Shown: positions 14,024-15,763 of the stretch, piece after piece | How the letters are laid out: every line of letters starts with the position of its first letter | Numbering within the stretch: the stretch's first letter is position 1 | DNA from: CAZOHG01 sp964579725 | GTDB taxonomy: Bacteria > Zhuqueibacterota > JdFR-76 > BMS3Abin05 | Assembly: GCA_964579725.1 (NCBI GenBank) | Contig: CAZOHG010000074.1 | Span: 1 to 15,763 of the forward strand | Direction of reading: 5' to 3' | DNA length: 15,763 nucleotides | Notes under the pieces: generated by a model | Databases searched by the model: none | Told to the model about the DNA's origin: nothing | The model's input: only the letters and a program-made list of their open reading frames with translations | Translations under genes and position numbers: made by a program

Positions 14024-15712
14024 CTATTTCAGTAGCTTGTGGTACCGGCCCATCCAATAAGGCAAGAGCCAAAAGACGCCGTCCCGAAGGGTTCGACCAC
14101 CGTCACCGCCGCGCAGCTCGTAGGGATTGCCGTTCCACCGCATCAGGGGCCGTTCCGAAACCGGAAAAACTTTCTCACTCTGGCTGATTCGCCCGTGTCG
14201 GTCGCGATACTTTTGGGTGTAATCGGTTCGGTGGGTGTTGTCAACCGTCCAGTCAATTAAATCCAGGGGAACGTCCTTAAACCAGACCACGCACTCGGCC
14301 GCATCGTAATGACCGTCCGGCTTTGGGTAGTCTTCAAAAACTTGCTGCCAGGCGTTCGGGTGCTTAAAAATGGACGCCGCGTACACGTAGTCGAAAAACG
14401 GGCTCCGTTCGGGTCGTTCGATTTCCCAGGAGCGCTGCAAGCTGGAAAGATAAATCGCCACCAATTTGGGGTCGGTTTCATATTGTAACAGGTGGTAATA
14501 CGGCACAAAGGCCAATTCGTCGTCGCTGTGGTTAATAATGCTGTGTGGCCAAATGAGTTTTTGTTTAATTGTGTTAATGGCGTAGCCGTAATGATCGATT
14601 AAATCCCGATAGCTTTTTTCGTATTTTTTCTTTCCGGTGATGTGGTACGCCGCTTTTAAATGGGAGAGAATCTCGAGTGAATTCAGCCCCCGTTCGGCTA
14701 AATGGGTCAGTTTTTCATTGAGTTCTTGCGGGCCCCAGAAGCCCCAGGTCGTCGGTTTTCCGTCTAAATCCAGCAAGTAATAATCGTGGTCGACAATGTA
14801 ATCGGTAATGCGGGTGACATATTGTCGAATTTCCTTTTTCTCCCGATTATTGGCAGCCAGATCGTAGTAAATGGCGTAAGCAAAATAGTGGCCGTCCACC
14901 TCGTCACTGGACGTGTCACCCTTCCATTCCCACTTGCCGTCGGGGGTCAGATGCCACTCGCCCCCGTAGTGCAGGCGCTCGGGCTCGCCGGCCGGAACAA
15001 ACGAGCGGGAAATGAACCCCGGAATCCCATTGATTCGTTCCAGGCGCATCATAGCGTCTAATGATTTACGGGCATTCTTTTTGGCCTGGGGATCGCCTGT
15101 TACGGCGTAGCGAAAGCATTCCGCCCCAATGTACAAAGAAGTCCATAGCCCGTCGTTGTCGCTGTGGGGTTTGAAGGCTCCCTTGGAGGGGTCTCCGGGT
15201 ACGTTCAATCGCGCGTCGCCTACAAACCCAAGGCGGGTGTTGTATTTAAGCAGTTGGTTCAGGTAAAAGGCCGCCTTCTTTTCAAATGTCATGGGAATGG
15301 TGTGAATCAGACGGACGCCTGTCTCCGTGGTGACCAGCGCTCCGTCCGGCGTGAGGTCAATTTTGACCACACGATTGTCGTCTAACCAACGCTTGGATTG
15401 AAAATAGCGCCACGGGCCACCTAATTTTCCCATCATGACGCCTTCGTTGCTGCCCAGCCAGAGGGTGTCCGAATGCATTTTCCGGACGCCTAACGTGGGT
15501 TTGTTGTAGGGCAGAATTTCCGTTTTGGCAATGTGAGCCAGTTGAACCGGGCTGATCACCACCACATTGAGCTTGGGCGGTGTCACGGTTCGGCCGTTTT
15601 CCGAAACCCACTGGCGAAAGCTCCCTCTTGGAGCGGCTGTTAATCCCGTGACAAAAAGGACCAACCCAAATAACAAGGCCGAAAATCTCATGGCGTACGT
15701 CTTGGTTTTCAT
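14024..15712 (-). CDS. Secreted protein with propeller-like segment and probable alpha/alpha-toroid body
   Basis: The 562-residue product has a signal peptide (hydrophobic core about 11-26, SALLFGLVLFVTGLTAA, cleavage near residue 27). Residues about 82-137 (DTLWLGSNEGVMM, NRVVKIDLTPDGALVTTETGVRLI) resemble one or two Reg_prop beta-propeller blades. From about 145 onward aromatic-rich helices repeat: DGLWTSLYIGAECFRYAVTGD (from 187), GDTSSDEVDGHYFAYAIYYDLA (from 265) and LEILSHLKAAYHITGKKKY (from 346). This pattern suggests an alpha/alpha-toroid of the kind found in glycosidases and polysaccharide lyases. Asp270, Glu271 and Asp273 form an acidic patch that might be catalytic, but this is inference. 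The ATG at 15712 has AGGAG 8 bases upstream; an in-frame GTG two codons earlier is too close to that site. The family is not recognised. Probably periplasmic or extracellular. Confidence 0.7.
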   Translation of the reverse strand: MKTKTYAMRFSALLFGLVLFVTGLTAAPRGSFRQWVSENGRTVTPPKLNVVVISPVQLAHIAKTEILPYNKPTLGVRKMHSDTLWLGSNEGVMMGKLGGPWRYFQSKRWLDDNRVVKIDLTPDGALVTTETGVRLIHTIPMTFEKKAAFYLNQLLKYNTRLGFVGDARLNVPGDPSKGAFKPHSDNDGLWTSLYIGAECFRYAVTGDPQAKKNARKSLDAMMRLERINGIPGFISRSFVPAGEPERLHYGGEWHLTPDGKWEWKGDTSSDEVDGHYFAYAIYYDLAANNREKKEIRQYVTRITDYIVDHDYYLLDLDGKPTTWGFWGPQELNEKLTHLAERGLNSLEILSHLKAAYHITGKKKYEKSYRDLIDHYGYAINTIKQKLIWPHSIINHSDDELAFVPYYHLLQYETDPKLVAIYLSSLQRSWEIERPERSPFFDYVYAASIFKHPNAWQQVFEDYPKPDGHYDAAECVVWFKDVPLDLIDWTVDNTHRTDYTQKYRDRHGRISQSEKVFPVSERPLMRWNGNPYELRGGDGGRTLRDGVFWLLPYWMGRYHKLLK

Positions 15713-15720
15713 TCGCACCT

Positions 15721-15725
15721 CTCCT
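15721..15725 (-). promoter_or_regulatory. Ribosome binding site of the toroid protein gene
   Basis: AGGAG, 8 bases before the ATG at 15712 and only 2 bases before the in-frame GTG at 15718, which decides for the ATG. No convincing promoter is visible in the remaining 38 bases of the window. Confidence 0.65.
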
Positions 15726-15763
15726 TCCGTTTCATTTAGATTGGCAAACGAACTTGAATTTTT

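Noticed and set aside
1..15763. CRISPR array, insertion sequence, tRNA or rRNA gene, phage or defence module
   Set aside because: No spaced identical repeats, terminal inverted repeats with a transposase, cloverleaf, ribosomal RNA blocks or defence-type domains were seen. The dGTPase resembles housekeeping HD-dNTPases and has no defence neighbours.

Overview
The window comes from a bacterial chromosome of roughly balanced base composition (by eye). All twelve genes supported here lie on the minus strand, so the order of transcription is right to left. Gene starts carry ordinary Shine-Dalgarno sequences. The mix is a dGTPase, GatB, an EpmA-type synthetase, a GerW/YtfJ protein with its DUF2953 partner, a DUF164 protein and secreted toroid-fold proteins with a beta-propeller-like segment. 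That suggests a free-living Gram-negative-like bacterium, perhaps of the FCB group (Calditrichota/KSB1-like). The lineage guess is weak, because no rRNA or lineage marker is present.

Right part (about 10400-15712), envelope and carbohydrate: a secreted protein with a short propeller-like segment and a probable alpha/alpha-toroid body (14024-15712); a multi-pass PAP2/Aur1-like phosphotransferase (12871-13827) with a good promoter overlapped by a dyad; and a secreted six-hairpin glycosidase-like protein (10405-12747). A strong terminator facing the plus strand sits at 13937-13986, although no plus-strand gene was found.

Middle part (about 7440-10360): an EpmA-family lysyl-tRNA-synthetase paralogue that keeps an N-terminal OB-like segment and whose ribosome site is buried in a hairpin; a DUF2953 membrane-anchored protein followed by YtfJ/GerW, the same pairing known from ytfI-ytfJ of Bacillus; and a 64-residue helical protein of unknown function.

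Left part (about 1-7430), a housekeeping operon: gatB, an ABC-2 type ATPase, a 12-segment permease that overlaps it, a class I/II aminotransferase and, after a 115-base gap with a hairpin, dgt. Spacings of about -11 to +23 bases support co-transcription from gatB to the aminotransferase. Left of dgt is a 246-base gap holding a promoter, a structured leader and an intrinsic terminator, all ahead of a DUF164 zinc-ribbon gene that runs off the window. This arrangement looks like a small RNA or an attenuator.

The observations most worth following are the small RNA/attenuator candidate (438-606), beta-clamp-like motifs in Dgt and in the 64-residue protein, the EpmA with an OB extension and a GU-containing RBS hairpin, the dyad over the PAP2 promoter, and the plus-facing terminator. 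No CRISPR array, insertion sequence, tRNA or rRNA gene was recognised. I saw no convincing novel defence or mobile system.
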